NCBI RefSeq assembly: GCF_024741795.1
Contig: NZ_CP102950.1
Span: forward strand, 1,674,001 to 1,738,000
DNA: 64,000 bases
Reading direction: 5' to 3'
DNA from: Arthrobacter sp. CJ23
GTDB lineage: Bacteria; Actinomycetota; Actinomycetes; Actinomycetales; Micrococcaceae
The notes beneath the pieces were generated by a model. It worked only from the letters and a program-made list of their open reading frames with translations, ran no database searches and was not told where the DNA came from. The first letter of the stretch is position 1. Each line of letters opens with the position of its first letter. Positions 31,456-40,634 of the stretch are shown here, piece by piece. A program made the position numbers and the translations under genes.

Positions 31456-32595
31456 CTACGGCAGGTGCCGCTCGTCCACGCCGTTGTATTCGCTCAACGG
31501 CCGGATCAGGGAGTTCGAGGCCTGCTGCTCCATGATGTGCGCGGTCCAGCCGGTGATGCGGCTGGCCACGAAGATCGGGGTGAACGTCAGGGTGTCGAAG
31601 CCCATGAGGTGGTAGGTGGGCCCGGCCGGGTAGTCAAGGTTCGGCTTGATGGCCTTGGCCTCGTCCATGGCCTGCTCCAGGCCGTTGTACAGCCCCAGCA
31701 GCTCCGGGCGGCCGTAGTGGGCGATCATCTTGTCCAGCGCGGCCTTCATGGTGGGGACGCGGGAATCGCCGTGCTTGTAGACGCGGTGTCCGAAGCCCAT
31801 GACCTTCTTCTTGTGGGCCAGGGCGTCCTCCATCCAGGCCTTCGCCCGGGCGGCGGCGTCCTCCAGCGATTCCTCGGGGCGGATGCCGATCTCGTCGAAG
31901 GTGTGCATCACGGCCTCGTTGGCGCCGCCGTGCAGCGGTCCCTTGAGGGCGCCGATCGCGCCCGTGACGGCCGAGTGCAGGTCGGACAGGCTGGACGTGA
32001 TCACGCGGGCCGTGAAGGTGGAGGCGTTGAAGGAGTGCTCCGCATACAGGATCATCGAGACGTTGAAGGCCTCGACGACCTCGTCCACAGGATCTTCGCC
32101 GAACGCCATCCACAGGAAGTTCGCCGAGTAGCCCAGGTCATCCCGGGGCTCCACGAGATCCTGGCCGCGCCTCCGGCGCTGATCGTAGGCCACAATCGCC
32201 GGCATGGCCGCCCACAGATCGATGGCCTTCTTCATGTTCGCTTCGGGTGAGGAATCCTCGGCCAGAGGATGCCGGGCTCCCAGGACCGACGCCGCAGTCC
32301 GGCACACATCCATGGGGTGGGCGGTGGTGGGCAGCGTGTCAACGACCTGCTTGACCACCGGATCAAGGGCGCGGCCGGCACGCTCGCGGTCAGAGAAGGC
32401 GGTCAGCTCGTCAGGGGTGGGCAGCTCGCCGTTCCACAGCAGGAAGGCCACTTCCTCGAAGCTGCATCTGGCGGCGAGCTCCTGCACCGGGTAGCCGCGG
32501 TAGAGCAGCGAATTGGTATCCGGGTTGACCTTGGAGACTGCGGTGTAGTCCACCACCACGCCGGCCAGACCCTTCTTGATATCTTCAGCAGCCAT
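31456..32595 (-). CDS. prpC: 2-methylcitrate synthase
   Basis: This 379-residue protein of the citrate synthase family joins propionyl-CoA and oxaloacetate into 2-methylcitrate. The catalytic His and Asp segments are visible: AEHSFNASTFTARV, GPLHGGANEAVM, and VMGFGHRVYKHGDSRVP, with LTFTPIFVASRITGWTAHIMEQ near the end. The length and the start MAAEDIKKGLAGVVVDYTAVSKV match PrpC better than GltA. It is the last gene of the prp operon, 35 bp after prpB. Some side activity as citrate synthase is known for the family. Confidence 0.95.
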   Translation of the reverse strand: MAAEDIKKGLAGVVVDYTAVSKVNPDTNSLLYRGYPVQELAARCSFEEVAFLLWNGELPTPDELTAFSDRERAGRALDPVVKQVVDTLPTTAHPMDVCRTAASVLGARHPLAEDSSPEANMKKAIDLWAAMPAIVAYDQRRRRGQDLVEPRDDLGYSANFLWMAFGEDPVDEVVEAFNVSMILYAEHSFNASTFTARVITSSLSDLHSAVTGAIGALKGPLHGGANEAVMHTFDEIGIRPEESLEDAAARAKAWMEDALAHKKKVMGFGHRVYKHGDSRVPTMKAALDKMIAHYGRPELLGLYNGLEQAMDEAKAIKPNLDYPAGPTYHLMGFDTLTFTPIFVASRITGWTAHIMEQQASNSLIRPLSEYNGVDERHLP

Positions 32596-32630
32596 GCTGA
32601 ACTCCTTCGTTCTTTCGTGGATCCCAGGTC

Positions 32631-33536
32631 CTAGCGGACGCCGGGAATCTGGAAGTTGAAAACGCCAGTATCGAAGTGGTTGTAGGCCTCGTAGTCCACG
32701 AGGTCATAGAGCCGCGCACGGGTGAGCATGTTCTCCACCTGTGCTTCCTGCGACCCTGTGGCCTTGATCGTTTCCAGCGTACGCTCTGCAGCTCCCATGG
32801 CAATGCGCAGCAGGGTGACCGGGTAGATCACCATGTTCACGCCCACGCTTTGGAGCTGCCCGACGGTGAAGAGCTCGCTTTTTCCGAACTCGGTCATGTT
32901 GGCCAGGATCGGCACGTCCACCGCGTCACGGATGGCCTGGAACTCGCCGAGGTCCCTCATGGCTTCCGGGAAGATGGCGTCGGCGCCGGCGTCCACCAAA
33001 GCCTTGGCCCGGTCCTGGGCGGCTTCGATTCCGTCCACGGCGCGGATGTCGGTGCGGGCCATGATGAGGAAGTTCGGGTCGCGGCGGGCGTCGGCGGCGG
33101 CACGGATGCGTTTGGCGGCCGTGTCGACGTCGACGACGTTTTTGCCGTCCAGGTGCCCGCAGCGCTTGGGGTTGAACTGGTCCTCGATGTGGCAGCCGGC
33201 CAGGCCGGCGTTCTCGAGTTCCTGGATGGTGCGGGCCACGTTCATGGGCTCGCCGAAGCCTGTGTCCGCGTCCACCAGGGAGGGCAGCTCGGTCATGCGG
33301 GCGATCTGCCCGGCGCGGGTGGCGACCTCGGTGAGGGTGGTCAGCCCGATGTCCGGCAGGCCCAGGTCATTGGCGAGCACGGCGCCGGAGATGTAGACGC
33401 CGGCGAAGCCTTTTTCCTCGATCAGCCGTGCCGAGAGCGGGTTGAACGCGCCCGGGAACTGGGCGATGGTGCCGGAGGCCAGCAACTCGCGGAGCCGGAT
33501 CCTTTTCTGCTCCGGGGTGGTGGTGGAGTAAAGCAT
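32631..33536 (-). CDS. prpB: 2-methylisocitrate lyase
   Basis: This 301-residue member of the isocitrate lyase superfamily splits 2-methylisocitrate into pyruvate and succinate. Visible are GAFNPLSARLIEEKGFAGVYISGAVLA, the metal and substrate site DADTGFGEPMNVARTI, the signature KRCGHLDGK that holds the catalytic Cys, and IMARTDIRAVDG. The gene starts directly after the prpD stop with no gap, so translation is probably coupled. It provides the last step of the 2-methylcitrate cycle. Confidence 0.95.
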   Translation of the reverse strand: MLYSTTTPEQKRIRLRELLASGTIAQFPGAFNPLSARLIEEKGFAGVYISGAVLANDLGLPDIGLTTLTEVATRAGQIARMTELPSLVDADTGFGEPMNVARTIQELENAGLAGCHIEDQFNPKRCGHLDGKNVVDVDTAAKRIRAAADARRDPNFLIMARTDIRAVDGIEAAQDRAKALVDAGADAIFPEAMRDLGEFQAIRDAVDVPILANMTEFGKSELFTVGQLQSVGVNMVIYPVTLLRIAMGAAERTLETIKATGSQEAQVENMLTRARLYDLVDYEAYNHFDTGVFNFQIPGVR

Positions 33537-35057
33537 CTAGAACAGTCCCTTCGGTGCGTTGCTGAGGTCGATGACGCCGGGCGCGGCCGTGATGTTCAGC
33601 TGGTCCAGCTCACCCGGGCCCAGCTCTGCCAGGGCCTCGGCTGCGGCAAGGAAACGTTCGATTTCCTCCTCGGCAACCAGGCCCGCGGCGAGGGTGCGGA
33701 ACTTGTGGATGTACTGCTCGCGGGCGAACGGCCGGGCACCGAGCGGGTGGGCGTCGGCCACGGCGATCTCATCGGTGACTACGGTCCCATCGGTGAGTGT
33801 GATGACAACAGTGCCGCCGAAGGCCTTCTCGGCGATGTCCAGCGAGTGGTAGCGGCGGGTCCATTCGGCGTCTTCCACGGTGCTGACCTTGTTCCACAGC
33901 TCCACGGTGTCGGCACGGCCGGCACGCTCCGGGGTGTAGGAGTCAACGTGGTGCCAGGAACCGTCCTGCAAGGCCACGGTGAAGATGTAGGGGATGGAGT
34001 GGTCCAGGGTTTCGCGGCTGGCCGTGGGGTCGTATTTCTGCGGGTCGTTGGCGCCGGAACCGATCACGTAGTGGGTGTGGTGGCTGGTCTTGATCAGCAC
34101 CGACTTCACCTTGGACGGGTCCGTGGCCTCGGGGTGCTCGGCGTGCAGCTTGCGGGCTAGGTCGATCCAGGCCTGGGCCTGGTATTCGGCGGAGTGTTCC
34201 TTGGTGTAGGTGTCCAGGATGGCGCGCTTGGCTTCGCCGGCCTCGGGCAGCGGGACCTCGTAGGAGGCGTCCGGGCCGTCCAGCATCCAGGCGATGACGC
34301 CGTCCTCGCCTTCGTAGATCGGCACCGGGGAGGTCTGGCCGCGCATGGCGCGGTCCACGGCTTCGACGGCCATCTTGCCCGCGAACGCGGGGGCGTGGGC
34401 CTTCCACGTGGAGATTTCGCCCTTGCGGGACTGCCGGGTGGCCGTGGTGGTGTGCAGCGCCTGGCCCACGGACTGGAAGATCGTCTCGACGTCCAGGCCC
34501 AGGAGCGTGCCGATGCCGGCAGCGGCGGACGGGCCCAGGTGGGCCACGTGGTCGATCTTGTGCTTGTGCAGGCAGATGGCCTTGACCAGGTTGACCTGGA
34601 TCTCGTAGCCGGTGGCGATGGCGCGGATCAGGTCCGCGCCGCTGGCCCCGACGTGCTGGGCGACGGCGAGGATCGGCGGGATGTTGTCGCCCGGGTGGGA
34701 GTAGTCCGCCGCCAGGAACGTGTCGTGGTAGTCGAGCTCACGCACGGCCACACCGTTGGCCCAGGCAGCCCACTCGGGGGAGACCCGGTCCGTGATGCCG
34801 AAGACGCCGGCGCCCTTGCCGTTGGTGGTGGGTGCGTGGGTCAGTGCCTGGGCGCGGGCCGCGACGATGGGGCCGCGGTTCAGCGAGGCGATGGCCACGG
34901 AAGCGTTGTCGATGACCCGGTTGATGACCATGTCCGTGACCTCGGGGGCGACGGCGACGGGGTCGGCGGCGACCACGGCGATCTTGTGGGCCAGCTGGTC
35001 CTCGCGGGCAAGGTTCTCTTCACTCTTGTAAACGCGGACGTGGTTGAGCTTGACCAT
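33537..35057 (-). CDS. prpD: 2-methylcitrate dehydratase
   Basis: This 506-residue MmgE/PrpD-family protein dehydrates 2-methylcitrate to 2-methyl-cis-aconitate, which needs no iron-sulfur cluster. The family core is visible in [45 protein letters not shown], then [44 protein letters not shown]. The length is normal. A strong AAAGGAG site precedes the ATG at 35057. It starts 9 bp after the stop of the GntR regulator gene. Confidence 0.95.
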   Translation of the reverse strand: MVKLNHVRVYKSEENLAREDQLAHKIAVVAADPVAVAPEVTDMVINRVIDNASVAIASLNRGPIVAARAQALTHAPTTNGKGAGVFGITDRVSPEWAAWANGVAVRELDYHDTFLAADYSHPGDNIPPILAVAQHVGASGADLIRAIATGYEIQVNLVKAICLHKHKIDHVAHLGPSAAAGIGTLLGLDVETIFQSVGQALHTTTATRQSRKGEISTWKAHAPAFAGKMAVEAVDRAMRGQTSPVPIYEGEDGVIAWMLDGPDASYEVPLPEAGEAKRAILDTYTKEHSAEYQAQAWIDLARKLHAEHPEATDPSKVKSVLIKTSHHTHYVIGSGANDPQKYDPTASRETLDHSIPYIFTVALQDGSWHHVDSYTPERAGRADTVELWNKVSTVEDAEWTRRYHSLDIAEKAFGGTVVITLTDGTVVTDEIAVADAHPLGARPFAREQYIHKFRTLAAGLVAEEEIERFLAAAEALAELGPGELDQLNITAAPGVIDLSNAPKGLF

Positions 35058-35066
35058 GGTGCTCCT

Positions 35067-35708
35067 TTAGTGAGGTGAGTGGGTTGCTTTGACGTGGGAA
35101 AGACTGCGGTGCAGATGCACCGTGGTGGCCGCCTCGGCGAGCTTGGCGTTGCCGGAGGCGATGGCCTCGGCGATCGCCGCGTGCTCCAGGGCGGCCGCGT
35201 TGAGGCGCCGGGAATCGTCGGCCGCAAGGCGGCGGACACGGACCAGGTGGACGCGCAGGCTGCGCATCGCCTGGGCGAGGTAGGAATTGGAAATGGCGGC
35301 GTCGATCGCTTCATCAAGGCGCCCCACCAGGGCGTAGTACTCGTGCCTGGCCGGATCGCTTTCCCTGATCAGCTCGGGCGCCCGCAGGAGGTCTGCGTGC
35401 AGCTGCTCGAACACCGAGCGTTCGCCGCGTTCGGCAGCGAGGGCGGCGGCCTTGCCCTCCAGTGTTTCGCGCAGTTCGAACATCTCGTCGATGTCGTCCA
35501 GGGAGATGTCGGTGACGACGACGCCGCGGCCGCCCGCCGCCGTTGTCAGCCCCTCGGCACTGAGCCGGCTGAGCGCCTCCCGGACCGGGGTGCGCGAGAC
35601 GCCGAGGCGTTCTGATTGCTCCACTTCGGCAAGGACCGTGCCCGGCGCCAGGCGCCACTCGATGATGTCTTCGCGAAGCGCTGCATAGGCTTTGTCGCTG
35701 GCCCGCAT
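35067..35708 (-). CDS. GntR-family (FadR/FCD type) regulator of the prp operon
   Basis: This 213-residue regulator has an N-terminal winged HTH (AYAALREDIIEWRLAPGTVLAEVEQSERLGVSRTPVREALSRLSAEGLTT, residues 8-57) and an all-helical FCD ligand domain (residues 75-200). The possible metal/ligand residues are in MFELRETLEGKAAALAAE and LEHAAIAEAIASGN. It is the first gene of the gntR-prpD-prpB-prpC operon. Its own upstream region holds three TGTATACA-core palindromes, the usual kind of GntR operator, so it most likely represses the operon and responds to a cycle intermediate. Confidence 0.92.
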   Translation of the reverse strand: MRASDKAYAALREDIIEWRLAPGTVLAEVEQSERLGVSRTPVREALSRLSAEGLTTAAGGRGVVVTDISLDDIDEMFELRETLEGKAAALAAERGERSVFEQLHADLLRAPELIRESDPARHEYYALVGRLDEAIDAAISNSYLAQAMRSLRVHLVRVRRLAADDSRRLNAAALEHAAIAEAIASGNAKLAEAATTVHLHRSLSHVKATHSPH

Positions 35709-35739
35709 GGTCCTCCCCTCAATCCGTGGATAAGCATCA

Positions 35740-35749
35740 GTGTATACAC
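35740..35749. promoter_or_regulatory. GntR operator 1 (GTGTATACAC)
   Basis: Perfect 10-bp palindrome 32 bp before the gntR start codon. It overlaps a TATACA sequence that could serve as the -10 box, so a bound regulator would block initiation. Confidence 0.75.
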
Positions 35750-35811
35750 GGAAGGTGACAGATTGGGTGTTTTTGGCCAGATTTCTTGAAAATGCCCTAG
35801 AAGTACCGCTC

Positions 35812-35823
35812 TATGTATACATA
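35812..35823. promoter_or_regulatory. GntR operator 2 (TATGTATACATA)
   Basis: Perfect 12-bp palindrome with the same TGTATACA core, 72 bp from the first operator centre to centre and 21 bp from the third. Confidence 0.7.
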
Positions 35824-35833
35824 ATTTCCGCCT

Positions 35834-35843
35834 GTGTATACAC
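35834..35843. promoter_or_regulatory. GntR operator 3 (GTGTATACAC)
   Basis: Perfect 10-bp palindrome identical to the first operator. It lies just upstream of the region of the response-regulator stop codon and two helical turns from operator 2. Confidence 0.75.
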
Positions 35844-35862
35844 GGTGGCGAGGAGGCTCTGC

Positions 35863-36576
35863 CTAGGGCCGGTTCCAGCCGTATTCGTTTTCCGGGCGGC
35901 CCGGGGTGCCGTAGCGCGGCGCCCGGGTGACAACACCGGCGTCGGCCAGGTACTCCAGGTAGCGCCGTGCCGTCACGCGGGACATGCCCAGCGCTTCCAT
36001 GACCTCGTTCGCGGAGACGGCCTGCTGCCGCCCGCGCATGAGCTCCTTGACCGAGTCCAGTGTGGATGTGGACAGGCCCTTGGGGAGTGGAAGTTCCGTG
36101 GGCGCGCGCAGGCTCGCGAACGCCTGGTCCACATCGCTTTGGGAGGCGCCGGCCCTGGAAATGCCCGACGCCGACGACGCCAGCTGTTCGCGGAAGGCCC
36201 GGTAGCTCCCGAGCTTGTCGGCGAACGTCGCATAGGTGAAGGGCTTGATCAGGTATTGGACCACGCCGATGGATACGGCGCTGCGCACAATGCTGAGCTC
36301 GCGGACGGCGGTGATGGCGATGATGTCGGCGGGCAGGCCGGCGGCGCGCATCCGGCGGGCCACGTCGAGCCCGTGCAGATCGGGCAGGTTCATGTCCAGG
36401 AGCACCAGGTCCACGGGGGTTCCTGCGGCGGCGAATTCGCCCATGATCCGCAGGGCGGACTGGCCGTCCGGGGCGGTTCCGGCGAGGACAAAGCCCGCCA
36501 TCCGGCCCACATACACGGCGTGGGCGTCGGCGGCGACGGGTTCGTCTTCGACCACCAGGACGCGGATTTCTGTCAT
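35863..36576 (-). CDS. Response regulator, CitB/DcuR family
   Basis: This 237-residue two-component regulator has an N-terminal receiver domain with acidic residues Glu10-Asp11, phospho-acceptor Asp61 (LVLLDMNLPD), Thr near ITAVREL, and the lysine in YLIKPFTYATF. The C-terminal domain (residues 165-237) is a CitB-type HTH (QQAVSANEVMEALGMSRVTARRYLEYLADAGVVTR). CitB/DcuR regulators control uptake and use of citrate and C4-dicarboxylates. The start overlaps the kinase stop by 4 bp (ATGA). The divergent dctA gene is the likely main target. Confidence 0.93.
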   Translation of the reverse strand: MTEIRVLVVEDEPVAADAHAVYVGRMAGFVLAGTAPDGQSALRIMGEFAAAGTPVDLVLLDMNLPDLHGLDVARRMRAAGLPADIIAITAVRELSIVRSAVSIGVVQYLIKPFTYATFADKLGSYRAFREQLASSASGISRAGASQSDVDQAFASLRAPTELPLPKGLSTSTLDSVKELMRGRQQAVSANEVMEALGMSRVTARRYLEYLADAGVVTRAPRYGTPGRPENEYGWNRP

Positions 36577-38216
36577 GCGGATTCTTCCTCGTGGTCCGGC
36601 GCGGGCAGCACCACATGGAACTGGGCGCCCCCGGGGTTGCTGATGGTCATCGTGCCGCCGAGCCGCTGGACCGCCTGACGGACCAGGGCGAGCCCCACTC
36701 CGCGGCCATGCCCGCCGCGTGGGGGACCGGATGCCTTGGTGCTGAAGCCGTACTGGAGAACGTCATCAACCATACCGGGATCCAGTCCTGCGCCGGAGTC
36801 CCGGACAACGAACTCCAGGGCGTCGAGGCCCGACGTGACCACCAACTCCACCTGGCGCGGGGCCTCCGCCGCTGCAGCGGCGTCGATCGCGTTGTCCAGG
36901 AGGTTGCCCAGGATGGTCACCAGGTCCTGGACGTCCAGTCCGTGCGCGCCGGTGCTGCCCGAGGTGCGGACCAGCAGTTCGACGCCCCGCTCATGGGCTT
37001 CTGCCGCCTTGCCCATGACAAGCGCGCTCATGATCGGCTCGTCCACGGAGGACAGCAGCTCATCCGTGAGCTGCTGGCTGAGTTCAAGGTCCTTGGTGGC
37101 AAAATCCAGCGCCTCCGGAGTCCGGCCCAGTTCCATCAGCGAGACCAGCGTGTGCAGCCGGTTGGCGTGTTCGTGGGTCTGCGCCCGCAGGGCATCCGAA
37201 AGGGTTTTCATGGTCTGCAGTTCCGTGCCGAGCGACTCAATTTCGGTGCGGTCCCGGATGGTCGCCACCGAGCCGTACACCGCCGGCTTCTGGCGGCTGC
37301 GTGCCGGCACGGGGCCCACGGCCGGTGCCTGGTTGACCACCAGGATGCGGGAGCCCGTCAGGTGGATCTCGTCGTGCGCCGTCCGTCCGGACTGGAAGAG
37401 CGCTTTCAAGCTGCCGTCGAGCGGCAGCTCCGAGAGCCGGGGGGCGGCATCCGGCGCCCGGTCGACGTCGGCAGGCTCCAGTCCCAGCAGCTCCGCCGCC
37501 TGGTCGTTGTACATCACGGCCTTGCCCTGTGTGTTGAAGAGGATGACGCCTTCGCGGACGGAATGCAGCACGGATTCGTAGTAGGCGAAGAGCTGGGCGA
37601 GCTGCTCCGGCCCCCAGCCCCGGGTGACCGAGCGCAGGTACCGGCCCAGGGCCCAGGAGGCGAAGGAGCCGGCCAGCAGCACGGCCAGGGCGATGGCCCC
37701 AACGGCCAGCAGCCGCTCGGAAACCGCGACGTCGACGGTGCGGACCGTGACGCCGGCGGCCACGAGTGCCTTCACGCTTCCGGCGGCGTCCTTGACCGGG
37801 ACGATGGTCCGGACGGATGGCCCCAGGGTTCCGGCGGTGACTTCCGTGAATGATTCGCCCCGGAGAGCCGGCTCAATCGTGCCGATGTAGGGCTTGCCCA
37901 GCTCCGCCGGGTTGGGATGCGTCCAGCGCGTCCGGTCCGGGGCCATGATGGTGATGAAGTCCGTGTCTGCGTCGTCCAGGAAGGCGGTGGCATAGGGCTG
38001 GAGCATGGCCGAGGGGTCCGGCAGGTCGGCGGCCTGCAGCACCAGGGGATTGGCGGCGACGGCGGCCGCGACGGCCCGCATCCGGTGACCGGCGTCGTCG
38101 TAGGCCCTGTTCCTGGCCTCGATCACGGCGGCCGCCCCGAATGCGGCCGTCAGCAGCAGGACGAACAGCAGGTTCGCCACGAAAAGCCGCCGGGCAATGC
38201 TCCAGCTCTGAAACAC
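36573..38216 (-). CDS. Sensor histidine kinase, CitA/DcuS family
   Basis: This 547-residue membrane kinase has TM1 at about residues 10-30, an extracytoplasmic PDC/PAS-like sensor domain (35-165), and TM2 at about 170-190. A cytoplasmic PAS domain (SVLHSVREGVILFNTQGKAVMYNDQAAELLGLEPADV) follows. The kinase core has the phospho-accepting His in THEHANRLHTLVSLMELGR, N box LGNLLDNAIDAA, G1 DSGAGLDPG and G2 GHGRGVGLALVRQAVQRLGG. CitA/DcuS kinases sense citrate or C4-dicarboxylates outside the cell. The open frame extends to 38309, but GTG at 38216 is preferred because GGAGG precedes it at good spacing and TM1 follows normally. Confidence 0.92.
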   Translation of the reverse strand: MFQSWSIARRLFVANLLFVLLLTAAFGAAAVIEARNRAYDDAGHRMRAVAAAVAANPLVLQAADLPDPSAMLQPYATAFLDDADTDFITIMAPDRTRWTHPNPAELGKPYIGTIEPALRGESFTEVTAGTLGPSVRTIVPVKDAAGSVKALVAAGVTVRTVDVAVSERLLAVGAIALAVLLAGSFASWALGRYLRSVTRGWGPEQLAQLFAYYESVLHSVREGVILFNTQGKAVMYNDQAAELLGLEPADVDRAPDAAPRLSELPLDGSLKALFQSGRTAHDEIHLTGSRILVVNQAPAVGPVPARSRQKPAVYGSVATIRDRTEIESLGTELQTMKTLSDALRAQTHEHANRLHTLVSLMELGRTPEALDFATKDLELSQQLTDELLSSVDEPIMSALVMGKAAEAHERGVELLVRTSGSTGAHGLDVQDLVTILGNLLDNAIDAAAAAEAPRQVELVVTSGLDALEFVVRDSGAGLDPGMVDDVLQYGFSTKASGPPRGGHGRGVGLALVRQAVQRLGGTMTISNPGGAQFHVVLPAPDHEEESA

Positions 38217-38354
38217 AGTCACCTCCATGACCAATATGACCGCAACCGTGATGCATGTCACTGGCGGCCCAATGATGGATATCACAGAAGGACGGCGGAA
38301 TGGACACAAGTGCAGGACCGCAGCGCCTTACAGAGTATCCAAAGGAGTAATCCC

Positions 38355-39710
38355 ATGACCTCTCAACGAGGAGAGTCGGCACAGCACACCAAGGGTGGAC
38401 GCAAGGGGCTCGACAAGTCGCACTACCTGTACATCGCGGTTATCGCCGCCGTCATCCTGGGCGCACTGGTCGGCTTGCTGTTCCCGGAGGTCGGCAAGTC
38501 CCTGAAGCCGCTGGGTGAAGGCTTCATCAAGCTCATCAAGATGATGATCGCCCCCGTGATCTTCTGCACCATCGTCCTGGGCATCGGGTCGATCGCCAAG
38601 GCCGCCACGGTGGGCAAGGTCGGCGGGCTCGCATTGGGCTACTTCGTGGCCATGTCCACCTTCGCCCTGGGCATCGGCCTGGTGGTAGGCAACCTCATCC
38701 ACCCGGGCGAGGGCCTGAAGCTGGCGCCCTACGATCCCACCAAGAAGGCCGCCACCGACAGCACCGTCGACTTCCTCCTGGGCATCATCCCCGGCGATAT
38801 TCCCGTTCTGCCCACGCTGCTTGCCGCGATCCTGGTCGGTTTCGCGCTGCAGAAGATGGGCAAGCAGGGAGCCCCCGTGCTGAAGGCCATCGGACATGGC
38901 CAGACTCTCGTCTTCCGCATCCTCATCATGATCATGTGGCTGGCCCCGGTGGGCGCCTTCGGCGCGATCGCCGCCGTCGTGGGTGCCACCGGCGCGCAGG
39001 CCATCCTCAGCATGTTCACCCTCATGGTGGCGTTCTACATCACCTGTGCACTGTTCATCGTGGTCATCCTGGGCTCGCTGCTGCGCGTGGTGGCCGGGGT
39101 CAACATCTTCAAGCTCATGAAGTACCTGGCCCGCGAATACCTGCTGATCTTCTCCACCTCCTCCTCCGAGGCCGCCCTTCCCCGCCTGATCGCCAAGATG
39201 GAGCACCTGGGCGTGTCCAAGCCGGTTGTCGGCGTCACTGTCCCCACGGGCTACTCCTTCAACCTGGATGGCACCGCCATCTACCTGACCATGGCTTCCC
39301 TGTTCGTGGCCAACGCCATGGGCACTCCGCTGGACCTCGGCGCCCAGGTATCCCTGCTGGTCTTCATGATCATCGCCTCCAAGGGTGCCGCCGGTGTCAC
39401 CGGCGCCGGCCTGGCCACCCTCGCCGCAGGCCTTCAGGCACACAAGCCCGAGCTCCTTGGCGGCGTGGGCATGATCGTGGGCATCGACCGATTCATGTCC
39501 GAGGCCCGCGCCCTCACCAACTTCACTGGCAACGCCGTGGCCACCGTGCTCATCGGCACCTGGGTGAAGGAGATCGACAACGGCCAGATGGGCCGGGTCC
39601 TGTCCGGCGCCGAGCCCTTCGACGAGCAGACCATGATCGCCCACGGCGCCGAGGCCGTGGAAGCGGAAGCGGAGGCCGGAACGGAATTGCGCGAGAAGGT
39701 TCCTGCCTGA
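38355..39710 (+). CDS. dctA: C4-dicarboxylate:cation symporter DctA
   Basis: This 451-residue carrier of the DAACS family imports succinate, fumarate or malate with cations. It has about eight membrane segments and the two re-entrant loops. HP1 is STSSSEAALPRLI and the substrate/cation motif is YSFNLDGTAIYLTMASLFVA. The GVTGAGLATLAAGL HP2 and DRFMSEARALTNFTGNAVATVLIG segments follow. AAAGGAG precedes the ATG at 38355. It is divergent from the CitA/CitB-type system, which is its probable regulator. Succinate made by the neighbouring 2-methylcitrate cycle and imported C4-acids enter the same part of central metabolism. Confidence 0.94.
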   Translation: MTSQRGESAQHTKGGRKGLDKSHYLYIAVIAAVILGALVGLLFPEVGKSLKPLGEGFIKLIKMMIAPVIFCTIVLGIGSIAKAATVGKVGGLALGYFVAMSTFALGIGLVVGNLIHPGEGLKLAPYDPTKKAATDSTVDFLLGIIPGDIPVLPTLLAAILVGFALQKMGKQGAPVLKAIGHGQTLVFRILIMIMWLAPVGAFGAIAAVVGATGAQAILSMFTLMVAFYITCALFIVVILGSLLRVVAGVNIFKLMKYLAREYLLIFSTSSSEAALPRLIAKMEHLGVSKPVVGVTVPTGYSFNLDGTAIYLTMASLFVANAMGTPLDLGAQVSLLVFMIIASKGAAGVTGAGLATLAAGLQAHKPELLGGVGMIVGIDRFMSEARALTNFTGNAVATVLIGTWVKEIDNGQMGRVLSGAEPFDEQTMIAHGAEAVEAEAEAGTELREKVPA

Positions 39711-39759
39711 CGACCAGCTGCCTCTCAGCTGCCCTGCTGAACAGCTGTCCTGACTAAGT

Positions 39760-40548
39760 TCAGCGGCGCAGGCCCCCTTCGGGATCCATAGCTCCGGATC
39801 CCACGGTTCCACCGGCAAGGCCGGCACCACCAGGTGCCGGCCTTGCCGCGTTGGCAGCCCTCCCGCCGTCGCGGTTTCCCGTCCCGCGGACCTTCAGGAT
39901 GCCGTCCTTCAGGGCCCGGTCCCTCAGAATCAGGGCGGCGAAGGCGAGCAGCCACAGGGACCAGAGGACATAGCCGGCGAAGTTCGCGATGTCCGCGGAT
40001 TCAAGACCCAGCGGGCTGGTCAAGCCGGCGGCAATGAGGAGTGCCGAAGCGTAGCCCCACCATGCGAACCATCGGCGGTGCATTCCAAAGCGGTGTGCCA
40101 CCAGCACTGTCCACGCTGCAGTAAAGAGGTATCCGAACCATTCGCCCAGCACTTTTCCAAGAACCAGGTTGAGGAGCGTGAACGTCCCTGTATCATCGGG
40201 CCCCAGCATTGGCACCAGGGTGACCCAGCGGAGCAGCCCGGCAAGCTGGACGACGGCGGCGACGATGCCCGCCCAGGCGGCGGCCCGCATGGCGACGCCT
40301 GGCTGAAGCCGTGCTGCCAGCACCGCGATGGGCGCCATGAGTGCGGCGCCGGCGGAGAGCACGCTGAAGCCCGCGACGACGGCCTCCGGCTTGTCATGGA
40401 AGCTGGCCAGGGCTTCTGCCGCAGGCCTGCTGAGCACGGCGGGGTAGTCATAGACGGATCCAAGCCAGATGAAGGCTGCGTTGGACGCGAGGGCCCCCGC
40501 CGCGAGCAACGCGGCGGTGAGGACGGGGCGGGGCTGGTGTGTCTGCAT
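39760..40548 (-). CDS. Multi-pass membrane protein (DUF4386-like), divergent from tetR
   Basis: This 262-residue protein has about six to seven hydrophobic segments (VLTAALLAAGALASNAAFIWL, AVVAGFSVLSAGAALMAPIAVLAARL, AAAWAGIVAAVVQLAGLL, WFGYLFTAAWTVLVA, WWGYASALLIAAGL, FAGYVLWSLWLLAFAALIL). It resembles DUF4386-type proteins, whose function is unknown. The ATG at 40548 was chosen because AGGAAC lies upstream. The last 40 residues (Gly/Ala/Pro rich) overlap a terminator-like hairpin, so the true stop may once have been earlier. The divergent TetR gene and the shared operators suggest this gene is the repressor's target. Confidence 0.72.
   Translation of the reverse strand: MQTHQPRPVLTAALLAAGALASNAAFIWLGSVYDYPAVLSRPAAEALASFHDKPEAVVAGFSVLSAGAALMAPIAVLAARLQPGVAMRAAAWAGIVAAVVQLAGLLRWVTLVPMLGPDDTGTFTLLNLVLGKVLGEWFGYLFTAAWTVLVAHRFGMHRRWFAWWGYASALLIAAGLTSPLGLESADIANFAGYVLWSLWLLAFAALILRDRALKDGILKVRGTGNRDGGRAANAARPAPGGAGLAGGTVGSGAMDPEGGLRR
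39781..39848. terminator. Paired hairpins downstream of dctA, overlapping the end of the next gene
   Basis: GGGATCC / GGATCCC form a 7-bp stem at 39781-39802. A perfect 16-bp stem with an ACCA loop lies at 39813-39848. The second hairpin is strong but has no T-tract on either strand. Both lie inside the last 30 codons of the minus-strand membrane protein. Confidence 0.5.
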
Positions 40549-40634
40549 GTGATCAGTTCCTGTTCTGGATTCATGTGGCGCAATTTTCATACCGCGCCAT
40601 TTCTGCACCTTGCAGTTTCTGTACCTTGCAATTT

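Noticed and set aside
37917..38354. In-frame upstream extension of dctA
   Set aside because: It runs opposite to the kinase gene. The ATG at 38355 has a strong AAAGGAG site and the family N-terminus.
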